Origin: Cytobacillus sp. FSL H8-0458
GTDB taxonomy: Bacteria > Bacillota > Bacilli > Bacillales > Cytobacillaceae
Direction of reading: 5' to 3'
Assembly: GCF_038002165.1 (NCBI RefSeq)
Contig: NZ_JBBOBR010000001.1
Location: forward strand, 3,348,001 to 3,412,000
DNA: 64,000 bases
The notes beneath the pieces are model-generated. The model did not search any database. It was not told where the DNA came from and saw only the letters and a program-made list of their open reading frames with translations. Position 1 is the stretch's first letter; every line of letters starts with the position of its first letter. Position numbers and translations under genes: made by a program. Positions 27,733 to 38,419 of the stretch are shown here, piece after piece.

Positions 27733-28797
27733 CTATTTAAACATCTTAGACAGACTTTCAGTGAACGGTGCATAAGCTATGCCATTCTCCGTTATTATGC
27801 CTGTAATCAGTTCATTATCTGTTACATCGAATGCGGGATTATAGGTTTTTACACCTTCTGGCGCCATCGGCTTTTCGTACCATTTAGAAGTAATTTCTTC
27901 TGAATCTCTTAATTCTATATGGATATCGTCCCCTGTTTTGCATGCGAGATCGACTGTGGACAGCGGAGCACAAACATAGAAAGGTATATTATAATGTTTC
28001 GCAAGAATCGCAACGCCGGATGTTCCAATCTTATTGGCTGCATCACCATTGGCTGCAACACGGTCACAGCCAACAAGCACAGCTTGAATCTTGCCTTCTT
28101 TCATGACGATGCTTGCCATATTATCGCAGATCAGTGTAATATCGACACCTGCTTCTTCGAGCTCCCATGCAGTCAGGCGTGCCCCCTGCAGAAGCGGGCG
28201 GGTTTCATCGGCGTATACTTTAAAATCATATCCCTTTTCCTGCCCTAAATAAATTGGAGCTAGAGCTGTCCCATATTTAGCGGTCGCAATTGTACCGGCA
28301 TTGCAGTGTGTCAGTATACCCCATCCACGCTCAAGTACAGAAAGTGCGTGCTGTCCGATCGACTCGCACACCTTTTCATCCTCAGCGCGTATTTTTTCTG
28401 CTTCCTTTTTTAGGGCTTGCTTTACTTCAGCTGCTGCTTTGCCTTCTTCCTTCTGGAAACGGGCTTCCATGCGGTCGAGTGCCCAAAAAAGATTAACCGC
28501 AGTTGGCCGTGATGACGCCAGGTATTCCTTCGCCTTTTTAAAATCCTGATAAAGTTCCTCATAGCTCGCTGCCGCTGATTGCTTTGTGCCCAAATAGACA
28601 CCGTAAGCCGCCGCTATTCCAATGGCAGGTGCACCTCGGACCTTTAAATGATAGATTGCATCCCAAATATCCTTTAATTCTTTCAAATGCAAAAAGTTCT
28701 TTTCATTCGGCAGAACTGTTTGATCTAATAGAATGAGCGTATCGTTTTCATCATCCAATCTGACAGACTGGATGACATCAACTGGTTTTCCCATCAT
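27733..28797 (-). CDS. mtnA: S-methyl-5-thioribose-1-phosphate isomerase
   Basis: 354 aa, the length of B. subtilis MtnA. It converts methylthioribose-1-phosphate to methylthioribulose-1-phosphate. Visible motifs: RGAPAIGIAAAYG, catalytic Cys in THCNAGTIAT and catalytic Asp in GCDRVAANGDAANKIGT. The frame could begin 9 codons earlier inside mtnK, but AAAGGAGG lies just before two adjacent ATGs at 28797 and 28794, leaving a 10-base gap to mtnK. Second gene of mtnK-mtnA. None of the later methionine-salvage genes (mtnB, D, W, X) is in the window. Confidence 0.93.
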   Translation of the reverse strand: MMGKPVDVIQSVRLDDENDTLILLDQTVLPNEKNFLHLKELKDIWDAIYHLKVRGAPAIGIAAAYGVYLGTKQSAAASYEELYQDFKKAKEYLASSRPTAVNLFWALDRMEARFQKEEGKAAAEVKQALKKEAEKIRAEDEKVCESIGQHALSVLERGWGILTHCNAGTIATAKYGTALAPIYLGQEKGYDFKVYADETRPLLQGARLTAWELEEAGVDITLICDNMASIVMKEGKIQAVLVGCDRVAANGDAANKIGTSGVAILAKHYNIPFYVCAPLSTVDLACKTGDDIHIELRDSEEITSKWYEKPMAPEGVKTYNPAFDVTDNELITGIITENGIAYAPFTESLSKMFK

Positions 28798-28807
28798 GCT
28801 GCCTCCT

Positions 28808-30031
28808 TTAGAATCTTTTTTCACAGTCTTTTAGAACACGTACAAAATCTGCTCCTGTTTTAAAAGATTCCCTATCCATAATAAACATTTTTCCGGCTGC
28901 CAGACAAATGTTTTCCGCTGCAGCTCTGCTGCTGTAATCTTCAATGGATGTGACATCCTTTACAGATGCCAGCCCGATAATTCTCCTGCACAGCTCAAGT
29001 CCTGTGACGGCTGCTGTATCACGAAGGATTGTATCCAGGTAGTATTCCTTAAAGCCTTTATAGCAGGCTGTTTGTTCTTGTGCCTTCTCATCCCAGGCCT
29101 GCAGGAATTTCGTTTGGAACAAGTCGATAATATCTTCCATTGTGTTTTCAAGATACCCAAGCTGATCGGTTCTTGCTTCACCTTCTGAGATGGTATATTT
29201 CGCGTTCACATAGGCGAAAATCAGGTTGGCAATCACATTGCCGGCATCGTATCCGGCCGGGCCAAAAAAGGCGAACTCAGGATCAATGATTTTAGTAGAA
29301 TCTTCTTTTACAAAAATTGAGCCTGTGTGCAGATCACCGTGCAGCAGGGACTGGGCATTGGTCATAAACTCAAATTTTAGCTTAGCAGTTTCAAGCTGAA
29401 GCTTTGGATCCTCCCAAATTTCCTTTTTGGCAAATTCCCTGGTGCCTTCAAACACTTCATTTCTCGCACAGTCGTAAAACGGTTCTGTAAAGACGAGATC
29501 CTCTGAAATTTCGCACAATTCCGGGTTGATAAACTTTTTGACGAGCTCTTTCTTTTCCTTATGACCCATTACGACATCTGAAGTAAGCAATAAGGTATTT
29601 ACCAGAAAAGTCGAGATATGGTCAGCAAATAGCGGGAATTTTTCATGCTGCATTAAGGCTGTCCTCATAATAGTGTAATCTGACAAATCCTCCATTGCGG
29701 TACAATTCATTATGGGATCGTAGCTAAACACTTGTGGCACGAAACCTGGAGCGAGCTTGTTTTGCAGATCGAGAATTTCGTATTCAATGCGGTTGCGGTC
29801 AGGTGACAGCTTAAATTCATCAGATATTCTGGCAACCGGTCCGGCCTGTTTGATAATCAGAGACTTCTTGTGTTTATGGTCAGTCAGCTTGAAAACATAG
29901 TTTAAATTGCCATCGCCAATTTCCCTGCAGTCCAATTCAGCATCTGGAGCAAAATAATTCAGCCTTGTTTTGGCATATTCAATAGCTTCCTGTTCAGTCA
30001 TTGTAAAATAAGCGGATGTAAAAACAGTCAT
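28808..30031 (-). CDS. mtnK: S-methyl-5-thioribose kinase
   Basis: 407 aa. Phosphorylates methylthioribose (from methylthioadenosine, a polyamine and SAM by-product) at O1. Kinase-like fold of the choline-kinase superfamily: GDGNLNYVFKL nucleotide loop, catalytic LLHGDLHTGSIFV and metal-binding IIDPEFAFFGPAGYD. Close to the 397 aa of B. subtilis MtnK. GGGAGG nine bases before ATG 30031 supports the start. First gene of mtnK-mtnA. I see no SAM riboswitch upstream, unlike B. subtilis mtnKA, but there is a 10-base inverted repeat at 30061-30113. Confidence 0.93.
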   Translation of the reverse strand: MTVFTSAYFTMTEQEAIEYAKTRLNYFAPDAELDCREIGDGNLNYVFKLTDHKHKKSLIIKQAGPVARISDEFKLSPDRNRIEYEILDLQNKLAPGFVPQVFSYDPIMNCTAMEDLSDYTIMRTALMQHEKFPLFADHISTFLVNTLLLTSDVVMGHKEKKELVKKFINPELCEISEDLVFTEPFYDCARNEVFEGTREFAKKEIWEDPKLQLETAKLKFEFMTNAQSLLHGDLHTGSIFVKEDSTKIIDPEFAFFGPAGYDAGNVIANLIFAYVNAKYTISEGEARTDQLGYLENTMEDIIDLFQTKFLQAWDEKAQEQTACYKGFKEYYLDTILRDTAAVTGLELCRRIIGLASVKDVTSIEDYSSRAAAENICLAAGKMFIMDRESFKTGADFVRVLKDCEKRF

Positions 30032-30060
30032 ACAAAAAGCCTCCCATACGAATCTTTTTA

Positions 30061-30113
30061 ATAGTATCTATAATTTTGTCAATTTAATATATTGGAAAAT
30101 ATCTAAATACTAT
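30061..30113. promoter_or_regulatory. Inverted repeat upstream of mtnK
   Basis: ATAGTATCTA (30061-30070) and TAAATACTAT (30104-30113) are inverted copies with one mismatch, separated by 33 bases. They flank a perfect TTGACA on the minus strand. It may be an operator; the -10 hexamer is unclear. Confidence 0.35.
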
Positions 30114-30227
30114 CATGTGACTTGTGGTTCGACAATTGTTTTTTTAAAAGAAAAGCGGTTGCGTCCTGCATGCAAACGCTGAAGCTGGACAGTTATCACA
30201 GTTCAAATTTCCCATTTTCTAATTTAA

Positions 30228-30256
30228 TAAAAAAAAGCCGCTCTATGAGCAGCTTC
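30228..30256 (-). terminator. Terminator of the rsbR-like gene
   Basis: Minus-strand stem AAGCTGCTC/GAGCGGCTT with a T8 tract, just after the stop. Confidence 0.8.
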
Positions 30257-30267
30257 TTTCATTACAG

Positions 30268-31083
30268 TTATTTAATGCTTCTAATCGCCTGCAGGACGTT
30301 CGAGTATACTTCAAGGGATGACAAGTCAATGCCAAGGACAACGGCACTTTTTGCCAAATCCGGTCTGACGCCTGTTGCAATGGTATTGACACCGATTAGC
30401 TGGAGAATATTACGGATATCAAAAATATGATTGGCAATTTCAACATCTATATTCACCGTGCCGGAAAAATCGATAATTAAGGTTTCAATTCCCAGCTGAC
30501 TTACCCGAGGGACTGTCTTCTCAATGATAATTTGAGCTCTGTCATAGTCTATGCTTCCGATCAATGGAAGGATTGCAATGCTGTCCTGGATCGGTACAAT
30601 AGCTGCAGACAGCTCGTTTACCTGGGATTGTGTCTCTTTTAATTGTTCCTCGGAGTGCCGTTCAAAGGCAAATACGGTCTCATTAACGCTGATATCCAGC
30701 ATAAAGTTCACTTTTTTAATAATGGAAATAATCTCATCAGCCGTTAATTCAAACTTTTTGCCAATATTGTTGAATCTATCAGTAAAAACGAGGCGGGTGT
30801 CCGGATACCGGATGACGATATCAGAAATTTTCCCTCCCTTGGAGGCAGCCCGTTCGCCATTTCCTTTGCTCCATTCAACCAATCCTTCAGGAATCATATC
30901 ATCATTGCTAGCAATCATGGTTCCCAGAAACTTCATAAACTCCACATACATCGAAACGGCAGCCTCAAATTCCGGTTTGGGAATTTCGAAACCAAATCGT
31001 TTTACGATTTCTTTGACGAGTTCTTCAGATAAAACCTCTGCATTTTGAGTAAGATACGCTGAAACTTTATGAATAGGCTCCAT
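30268..31083 (-). CDS. RsbR-type STAS-domain stressosome protein
   Basis: 271 aa. The N-terminal helical, globin-like non-heme sensor region (about 1-140) is joined by a linker helix to a STAS domain (about 160-271). The STAS domain has PLIGSIDYDRA, where RsbRA has a phosphorylated Thr in PLVGTID, here Ser177. The second region reads IDFSGTVNID near residue 205. RsbR paralogues form the stressosome with RsbS and control release of the kinase RsbT, and so SigB. No rsbS or rsbT is adjacent, as for the stand-alone paralogues of B. subtilis. The role is inferred; the SigB-type catalase promoter elsewhere in the window fits a functioning SigB system. Confidence 0.78.
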   Translation of the reverse strand: MEPIHKVSAYLTQNAEVLSEELVKEIVKRFGFEIPKPEFEAAVSMYVEFMKFLGTMIASNDDMIPEGLVEWSKGNGERAASKGGKISDIVIRYPDTRLVFTDRFNNIGKKFELTADEIISIIKKVNFMLDISVNETVFAFERHSEEQLKETQSQVNELSAAIVPIQDSIAILPLIGSIDYDRAQIIIEKTVPRVSQLGIETLIIDFSGTVNIDVEIANHIFDIRNILQLIGVNTIATGVRPDLAKSAVVLGIDLSSLEVYSNVLQAIRSIK

Positions 31084-31175
31084 TTATGTATATATCTCCC
31101 CTCTTATGTCTTGCTTCGATTATATCCTACTATATCTTTAAAGTGACAGAATGGGAAATAAATAGGAGGATTTCC

Positions 31176-31961
31176 CTAATGGGAAAGACTGCTGTTTTCA
31201 AGCTTTTTATAAATACTGAGTGCCTCTATTAAAAATTCCCGATCATACCCTGTCTTTTCATGAATCCGGACCGCCCATTCTTCAATTGATTCCGCAGGGG
31301 CATCATGGTACAGGCCTTCTGTGGTACTGAGGAAACTTTTCCAGTTGTAAAATTCCCAGTGTGCGGTTTCGTTTTTATAGGAAATCCGCTGTTCCAGCAA
31401 AGCTTTTGGATAAATCGTGTTTTGCGATCGTTCAGCTGCTTCCAGGAAAATGTTCATGTCTGCCGGATCCGTATCATAACTCTGCCGCGATACTTTTCCG
31501 TTTGGGCGGTGATAGGAAATTTCCAGCTGTCCGCGTTCAGATGAAACCTGGACATCTGCTGCCGGGAAAAATCCGCTTATTTTTTCGGGAGTAAAATCCC
31601 GGGCCATTGAATCAATTAATATGGGCTGCAGCCATTGGTCCCCAAGATCACATAGAAATCGGCGACCCTCTTCATCCACCGCCACCACTGCAGCATGGGC
31701 AGAAGTATTTTTTAATTCGTGGCCAACCGGATAGGCCTGAATTCCCGCCTCCTTAAATTCGTGCAGAAGCCAAATCGCGAGGTCAAAACAGTTTCCGGTA
31801 ATGCCATATTGGGCACGGTGCTCCTTCATTAAAGAAACATCCCGCTGCTTTTTTGTTCCTGCTTTATCGTAAAACCATGCTTTTGTCAGAGTTTCCATCG
31901 GAAAGCGATCAAAGATTCTCCAGACTGACATTATTGAATGGGGTGCGTTCAACCTCATCAT
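31176..31961 (-). CDS. Arylamine N-acetyltransferase-like protein
   Basis: 261 aa. The order and spacing of Cys58 (in GITGNCFDLAIWLL), His89 (in NTSAHAAVVAV) and Asp105 (in RRFLCDLGDQWLQP) match the Cys-His-Asp triad of arylamine N-acetyltransferases, which share a fold with transglutaminases. The C-terminal part is less conserved and a transglutaminase-like activity cannot be excluded. Two adjacent ATGs at the start lie behind AGGAG. It is a single gene between the rsbR-like gene and pgl. Substrate unknown. Confidence 0.65.
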   Translation of the reverse strand: MMRLNAPHSIMSVWRIFDRFPMETLTKAWFYDKAGTKKQRDVSLMKEHRAQYGITGNCFDLAIWLLHEFKEAGIQAYPVGHELKNTSAHAAVVAVDEEGRRFLCDLGDQWLQPILIDSMARDFTPEKISGFFPAADVQVSSERGQLEISYHRPNGKVSRQSYDTDPADMNIFLEAAERSQNTIYPKALLEQRISYKNETAHWEFYNWKSFLSTTEGLYHDAPAESIEEWAVRIHEKTGYDREFLIEALSIYKKLENSSLSH

Positions 31962-32080
31962 CCTCTCCTATATGTACCTTTTTACTATTCTTTTTCCATT
32001 GTAAAATTCCTCTTCCTTTTGTTTAGAAGGCAAATTATGATAGAGTATTTTCAGTAGAATACATATAGAGGAGGCTTCAT

Positions 32081-33121
32081 ATGGCTAAGTACAGAGGATA
32101 CATAGGCACATATACAAAGAGTGAAAGTGAAGGGATTTATTCATTTATTCTGGATACAGAGGCAGGCAGAATTTCCGATGTAAGGATTGCAGCGCAGTTG
32201 GATAATCCCACCTATCTAACAATCAGCCTTGATAATCAGTTTTTATTCTCGGTAGCCAAGGAAGGCGAATCCGGCGGAGTGGCTGCGTATCGTCTTGACA
32301 GCAGCGGTTCGCTTGAGAAAATCAACAGCCAGGTTTCTGCCGGCTCCCCTCCATGTCATGTCAGTGTGGATTCTTCCGTGCGCAATGTTTTCAGTGCAAA
32401 CTACCATAAAGGGACAGTCGAGTCTTACTTAACAAATGAGGACGGCTCTTTAAATCCTGCTGTTTCAGTTATGAAGCATAGCGGATCAGGTCCTGACAGC
32501 AGGCAGGAAAAACCGCATACTCACTATGCTGGACTTACTCCGGACGAAAAGTATTTAGCTGCAGTTGACCTGGGAACAGACCAGGTGATTACGTATGAAG
32601 TAAATGAAGGCATTCTAAAGGAAAATAGCACCCTGGCCGTTAAACCTGGGAGCGGACCCAGACACCTTGTGTTCCATCCAAATGGCAAGTATGCCTATGT
32701 GATGACCGAGTTTAGCTCTGAAGTTCTTTTACTTCAGTATCATGAAGATGGAAGCTTCGTTCAAAAGCAGGCTATAACCACCCTTCCGGAAGGTTTTAAG
32801 GAAAATAACCAGGGAAGCGCCATTCATATCTCTTCCGACGGCCGCTTCGTTTATGCCGGCAACCGCGGGCATGACAGCATTGCTGTTTTCTCCGTGAATC
32901 AGGATAATGGAGAGCTTGCATTTGTGGAGCATACCTCTACAGAAGGAAACTGGCCGCGTGACTTTGTGCTCGATCCAACCGAAAAATTTGTAATAGGCTC
33001 GAACCAGAATTCCAGCAGCATTGTTTTATATTCTCGTGATGAGACGACCGGAAAGCTTACATTGCTTCAATCTGATGTGAAAGTGCCGGATCCGGTTTGT
33101 GTGAAGTTTTTACATGTATAA
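32081..33121 (+). CDS. pgl: 6-phosphogluconolactonase, seven-bladed propeller type
   Basis: 346 aa, lactonase (YkgB/Pgl) family, the cytosolic beta-propeller enzyme that hydrolyses 6-phosphogluconolactone in the oxidative pentose phosphate pathway. Characteristic segments are GYIGTYTKSESEGIY, SPPCHVSVD, KPHTHYAGLTPD, GSGPRHLVFHPNGKYAYV and HISSDGRFVYAGNRGHDSIAVF. AGAGGAGG precedes ATG 32081. Zwf and Gnd are not nearby. It faces a convergent dehydrogenase gene across a shared terminator. Confidence 0.88.
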   Translation: MAKYRGYIGTYTKSESEGIYSFILDTEAGRISDVRIAAQLDNPTYLTISLDNQFLFSVAKEGESGGVAAYRLDSSGSLEKINSQVSAGSPPCHVSVDSSVRNVFSANYHKGTVESYLTNEDGSLNPAVSVMKHSGSGPDSRQEKPHTHYAGLTPDEKYLAAVDLGTDQVITYEVNEGILKENSTLAVKPGSGPRHLVFHPNGKYAYVMTEFSSEVLLLQYHEDGSFVQKQAITTLPEGFKENNQGSAIHISSDGRFVYAGNRGHDSIAVFSVNQDNGELAFVEHTSTEGNWPRDFVLDPTEKFVIGSNQNSSSIVLYSRDETTGKLTLLQSDVKVPDPVCVKFLHV

Positions 33122-33124
33122 GAA

Positions 33125-33169
33125 AAGGGGTGAGATACTGCTTTTTGCAGATCTCACCCCTATTTTTAT
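33125..33169. terminator. Bidirectional terminator between pgl and the MDR dehydrogenase
   Basis: Perfect 11-base stem AGGGGTGAGAT/ATCTCACCCCT with loop ACTGCTTTTTGCAG, with TATTTTTATT on the plus side and TTTTCT on the minus side. Confidence 0.85.
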
Positions 33170-34161
33170 TCGCTGATTTTGAAAGCAATTTTCCCCCATT
33201 GCTCCGCGTTTGCGATTTTTTCAAAAGCCTGTTCATATTGTTCCAGGTGAAATGCCTGATCCAAAACCGGCCTGATTTGATGTTTTTCAATAAACTGGAG
33301 CATTTCATGGTATTCCTCTGCACTTCCCATTGTTGAACCAAGCATGTTTTGCTGAGCGTAAAAGAGACTGCGGAGATTGAGTTCCAGCACATCCCCAGTA
33401 GAGGAGCCAAATGTTACGATGGTACCGCCATTGCGAAGGATTTCCAAAGATTTATTAAATGTAGCCGGGCCAACAGATTCAATGACAAGATCCACCTTTT
33501 CCCCGCCAAGAGCTTCCGGCCACTCTTCACTGCTGTTTAAGGCTTTATCTGCACCAAGCTCGAGAGCTTTTCGGCATTTTTCCTCTGAACGTGAAGCCAC
33601 ATACACAGATGCCCCTGCCGCTTTTGCGAATTGCATTAAGAAGGTTGCCACACCCCCTCCAATTCCGGGAATGAACACCTTCATGCCTGCCTGAAGCTTT
33701 CCTCTAGTGAATAATGCTCTGTAGGCGGTTAGTGCTGCCAGGGAAAGGACACCCGCGTCCTCCCAGGTTAAATACCCTGGCTTGGGAGCTGCGTTTTCAG
33801 CCGGAATTATGATGTATTCCGCAAATGTCCCATGAAACGGCAAGCCGACGATTTCAAAGCCGGCTGGGGGTGCCTCGCTTTTTTCCTTCCAGCCGAGTCC
33901 GGGATTGATGATAACTTCATCGCCTGGCTTCATGTCTGCAACGTTATCTCCGACTGCGTCGATAATTCCCGCTCCGTCTGAACCGATGACAAGCGCAGGA
34001 TCTTCCGCCTTGTGGCGGTTCAGGACAAATAAATCCCGATGGTTCAGCCCTGCCGTCTTTAATTTCACCCTGACTTCGCCGGCACCCGGCTCAGGCTTTT
34101 CAATTTCACCATAAGATAACCCGGCAAGACCGGCTTTACCTTCATGAATGACCGCTTTCAT
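33166..34161 (-). CDS. Zinc-independent medium-chain dehydrogenase/quinone reductase-type oxidoreductase
   Basis: 331 aa. GroES-like N-terminal domain (GLNHRDLFVLNR, VIGSDGAGIIDAVGD) and NADP-binding Rossmann fold (VFIPGIGGGVATFLMQFAKAAGASVYVASRS). The cysteine/histidine zinc ligands of alcohol dehydrogenases are absent, placing it with quinone oxidoreductases and enoyl reductases; B. subtilis YogA is similar. The start is ATG 34161; a GTG three codons earlier is possible. It lies 79 bases downstream of tyrS without a clear terminator between, so read-through is likely. Substrate unknown. Confidence 0.8.
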   Translation of the reverse strand: MKAVIHEGKAGLAGLSYGEIEKPEPGAGEVRVKLKTAGLNHRDLFVLNRHKAEDPALVIGSDGAGIIDAVGDNVADMKPGDEVIINPGLGWKEKSEAPPAGFEIVGLPFHGTFAEYIIIPAENAAPKPGYLTWEDAGVLSLAALTAYRALFTRGKLQAGMKVFIPGIGGGVATFLMQFAKAAGASVYVASRSEEKCRKALELGADKALNSSEEWPEALGGEKVDLVIESVGPATFNKSLEILRNGGTIVTFGSSTGDVLELNLRSLFYAQQNMLGSTMGSAEEYHEMLQFIEKHQIRPVLDQAFHLEQYEQAFEKIANAEQWGKIAFKISE

Positions 34162-34239
34162 TTCCTCCACCTGCTTTTCTTTAAAAATTTCGTCTATTCT
34201 ATCATATCTTGAAAAGGATTGGGGAAAAAAGCGATTTGC

Positions 34240-35487
34240 CTAGTTCAGCCTCAGTTTCACAAACTTTCTTTTTCCTGCCTGAAGAACTAATCCGTCTGTA
34301 ATTTTCACGAGCAGCTTTACATCGCTGACTTTTTCTCCGTTTAAACGAATGCCGCCTCCTGCAATCATTTTTCTTGCTTCTGTTTTGGATGAAAGCAGGC
34401 CAAGGCCGGCAATCAGGTCGGTAATGAGCATTTCACCCTCACCCCTCCATTCGGTTTCCGGGATCTCATCCGGCATGGCTCCTTTTTGGAAAATGGTTTG
34501 GAAATGCTGTTCGGCTTTCTCGGCTTCAGCTGCACCATGGTACATGCGGACAATTGTTCTTCCCAAGAGCATTTTGGCGTCACGCGGATGAAGAGTTCTG
34601 TTTTCCAGCTCTTCCGCGATTTGCTGTTTTTCGGTCACCGGCAAATCTGTTGCGAGATTGAAGTATTTTACAATCAGCTCATCCGGTATGGACATCATTT
34701 TGCCATACATATTATTAGGATCCTCATCCACACCGATGTAATTGTTTTTCGATTTGGACATTTTCTCTTTGCCATCCAGGCCCTCAAGGAGCGGCATCAG
34801 GATGACGACCTGCTTTTCCTTTTGAAAATGCTCCTGCAGATGGCGTCCCATCAGAACATTGAAATGCTGGTCGTTTCCGCCAAGCTCGATATCGCTTTCA
34901 AGAGCAACCGAGTCGTAGCCCTGCATCAGCGGGTAGAAAAACTCATGAAGCGAGATTGGTTTACCTGTGGCCAGCCGCTCTGAAAAGTCATTTCGCTCCA
35001 GAAGGCGGGCAACCGTTATGCTTGCAGACAGGCGGATAACGTCTTCAAGCTGGAGGTCAGAAAGCCATGCTGAGTTGTAGTGAAGATCGACTTTATCCAT
35101 GTCCAGCACTTTGCTGAATTGCTCGAAGTAGGTTTTAGCATTATGCTTCACTTCTTCATCTGTGAGCTGATTTCGGGCTGCCGATTTCCCTGTCGGGTCG
35201 CCAATTTTCCCTGTAAAATCGCCAATGATCAGCTGGATGACGTGGCCGTTGTCCTGGAACTGCTTTAATTTATTCAGCACGACCGTATGGCCGATATGGA
35301 CATCCGGTGCAGAAGGATCAAGGCCCAGCTTAATTTTTAAAGGCTGATTTTGAAAAATGGATTTGGCTATTTTATTCTTCAATTCGGCTTTTGGCAGAAT
35401 CTCCTGGACGCCATTACAGTAAATCTCAAGCTGCCTCTCTGTTTCAAGCTTTTGCTGGGCTGTTAATTTTTCAAAAAAATTGTCCAT
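34240..35487 (-). CDS. tyrZ: Tyrosyl-tRNA synthetase (TyrZ type)
   Basis: 415 aa. Class I synthetase with HIGH signature in [17 protein letters not shown] loop [11 protein letters not shown] and a C-terminal S4 RNA-binding domain ([17 protein letters not shown]). Wording around the HIGH motif ([14 protein letters not shown]) and the 415-aa length match the TyrZ subclass of B. subtilis rather than TyrS. Bacilli often have both, so this may be a second copy. GAAAGGAAGGG precedes ATG 35487. Controlled by the Tyr T-box immediately upstream. Confidence 0.92.
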   Translation of the reverse strand: MDNFFEKLTAQQKLETERQLEIYCNGVQEILPKAELKNKIAKSIFQNQPLKIKLGLDPSAPDVHIGHTVVLNKLKQFQDNGHVIQLIIGDFTGKIGDPTGKSAARNQLTDEEVKHNAKTYFEQFSKVLDMDKVDLHYNSAWLSDLQLEDVIRLSASITVARLLERNDFSERLATGKPISLHEFFYPLMQGYDSVALESDIELGGNDQHFNVLMGRHLQEHFQKEKQVVILMPLLEGLDGKEKMSKSKNNYIGVDEDPNNMYGKMMSIPDELIVKYFNLATDLPVTEKQQIAEELENRTLHPRDAKMLLGRTIVRMYHGAAEAEKAEQHFQTIFQKGAMPDEIPETEWRGEGEMLITDLIAGLGLLSSKTEARKMIAGGGIRLNGEKVSDVKLLVKITDGLVLQAGKRKFVKLRLN

Positions 35488-35512
35488 GTATTCCCTTCCT
35501 TTCTGTTTTTGG

Positions 35513-35738
35513 AATATAAAAAACCACGCCCCTAAAGAAAGGGACGTGGTTAACGCGGTACCACCCTTTTTGAAGATTGCTCTTCCGCTCAGCGGATTAA
35601 CGGTCCGTGCCGTTCCCTGCTACTACTGTTCACAGAAAAAGTTCGAGAAGGTAATTCACTGTTATCTATGTGCTGATTTTCACCGGGCATCAGCTCTCTA
35701 AAACAGGGAGAAGAACAGCTACTTATTTCTGTCATTAC
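35513..35738 (-). promoter_or_regulatory. T-box riboswitch, tyrosine specifier
   Basis: Read on the minus strand: stem I with AGAGAGCTGATG, specifier codon TAC (Tyr) at 35651-35653 in GTGAATTACC, and the invariant T-box AGGGTGGTACCGCG at 35554-35567. A terminator stem AACCACGTCCC/GGGGCGTGGTT with a T6 tract (about 35516-35552) follows. Uncharged tRNA-Tyr pairs with the specifier and T-box and favours the antiterminator, switching tyrZ on. The gene directly downstream is a tyrosyl-tRNA synthetase, which confirms the specifier call. Confidence 0.95.
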
Positions 35739-35817
35739 TTTAAAATTTTAAATTTTTATTATTTTAGCGGAATGTTTTGGAAAGTTCAAGTGTTTTTTTC
35801 ATGAGTAACAATAGATA

Positions 35818-35851
35818 AAAATAAACCAGGAACATGCAATGCCCCTGGTCC
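35818..35851 (-). terminator. Terminator of the methionine aminopeptidase gene
   Basis: Minus-strand stem ACCAGG/CCTGGT extended by CAT/CATG pairing, followed by TTATTTTTAT. Confidence 0.7.
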
Positions 35852-35855
35852 ATGC

Positions 35856-37218
<1,363 letters not shown>

Positions 37219-37222
<4 letters not shown>

Positions 37223-37797
37223 TGGTTTCTTCCTTGAATTTCTTCTATCCCTGGCCATAATAATTTCCAGTTCTTTTTTTCAATTCGCTGGAGGTAAACT
37301 CCAAATAACTTACTATCTTCAGCAAACATAGGTGTGGGCTTTATTTTATAAGCAAGCAAGTCCCCGATCCCCCATGGAGCAGTTAATATAATATTGTTTT
37401 TGTCATCAAGCTTTAATCCAAGGGCAGTAGCCGTTTCAGGAAATTTCGAGATCGCATCCACTGATGAAGTATATGGGGGGAGGTCATTAATCAGATGCAT
37501 TCTTGCCTCATTTTTAACTGACCAGGGCACTTTGGGCAGAAGGGATTTAAGCTTGGACTCCAGCTCTTTTTCCGTTTCTTCACTAAGGTCACTCTTATTA
37601 AAATAAACGACATCCACATCAGGCAAGTGAGTTCTATTGCTGAATCCATGAAGAGTATCCCAGACTTTTGCCCTCACAAAGCCGGCACAGACCCACCAGT
37701 CCGGGAGGTTTAATGACTTTGCGGCCGATAGGATGTTCATCATCCATTTGTCCTGCTTTACCAGCTTCACTATATCTTCTTCTGTCTTAATCAGCAT
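37219..37797 (-). CDS. Nucleotidyltransferase family protein (COG3575 type)
   Basis: 192 aa. The pattern WWVCAGFVRAKVWDTLHGF followed by LPDVDVVYFN gives the Asp-x-Asp of a nucleotidyltransferase-like fold; C-terminal LYQRIEKKNWKLLWPGIE is also typical of this uncharacterised family. Biochemical activity is unknown. The frame continues far upstream, but ATG 37797 with GGAGAGGG before it is the sensible start; it overlaps the end of the Nudix gene by 11 bases. It is part of a chain GNAT - 27-aa ORF - Nudix - nucleotidyltransferase - membrane protein, which suggests coupled translation. Confidence 0.75.
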
Positions 37798-38419
37798 GTT
37801 CCCTCTCCGTCTCTCGAATCGAATGCAGTACACGCCTGTAGTAGTAATCCTCATGCGGAACAAAGTCCTCTTTGCGTACGGTAATGACAGTGGTGATTCT
37901 ATCATCTTTTTCAACCTGAAATCCTTCTGCCTTAATATGTTCTCTTCCTTCAAACCAAAGCTCATAGAAGTCTTCCAGAGCAATCCGGTAGATTCCCGTT
38001 ACTTCTTCGAGCTGCGGCTTGAACTCCTCCAGTGTATGGACGCTGTGATAAAGAAATACATTCGCCAGTTCTTTGTCGATAAAATTTTCTTTCTCTGCAA
38101 TATATTCAATGACACCCAGTGGCACCAAGTCCGCAAAATCAACATGAATCCCCAGTTCTTCCTCCACTTCCCGCATGCCATCCATGACAGATTCATGACT
38201 CATGAGATGGCCTGCAGAAGTTATGTCCAGAAGTCCGGGGTAATCCTTTTTGTTATTGCTGCGGTATTGAAAATATATGTATTCCTTTTCTTCTTCTCTA
38301 TTGACGAACCAGCAGTGGAAAGTTTCATGCCAGTGACCTTTTTGATGGACTTCTTCACGGGAAGCTACACCGATTTGTTTTCGGTTTTCATCAAAAATAT
38401 TGAGAATTTCTGTGTCCAA
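37787..38419 (-). CDS. Nudix hydrolase (IDI-like subfamily)
   Basis: 210 aa. Nudix box AGHLMSHESVMDGMREVEEELGI, with one residue fewer than the classical spacing between the first Glu and the REVEEE core, a variation I associate with the isopentenyl-isomerase-like branch. Expected to hydrolyse nucleoside-diphosphate-linked substrates with magnesium; substrate unknown. The start is TTG at 38419: AGGAGG lies eight bases upstream and the TTG directly follows the TAA of the 27-aa ORF. There is no in-frame ATG nearby. Confidence 0.82.
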   Translation of the reverse strand: MDTEILNIFDENRKQIGVASREEVHQKGHWHETFHCWFVNREEEKEYIYFQYRSNNKKDYPGLLDITSAGHLMSHESVMDGMREVEEELGIHVDFADLVPLGVIEYIAEKENFIDKELANVFLYHSVHTLEEFKPQLEEVTGIYRIALEDFYELWFEGREHIKAEGFQVEKDDRITTVITVRKEDFVPHEDYYYRRVLHSIRETEREHAD

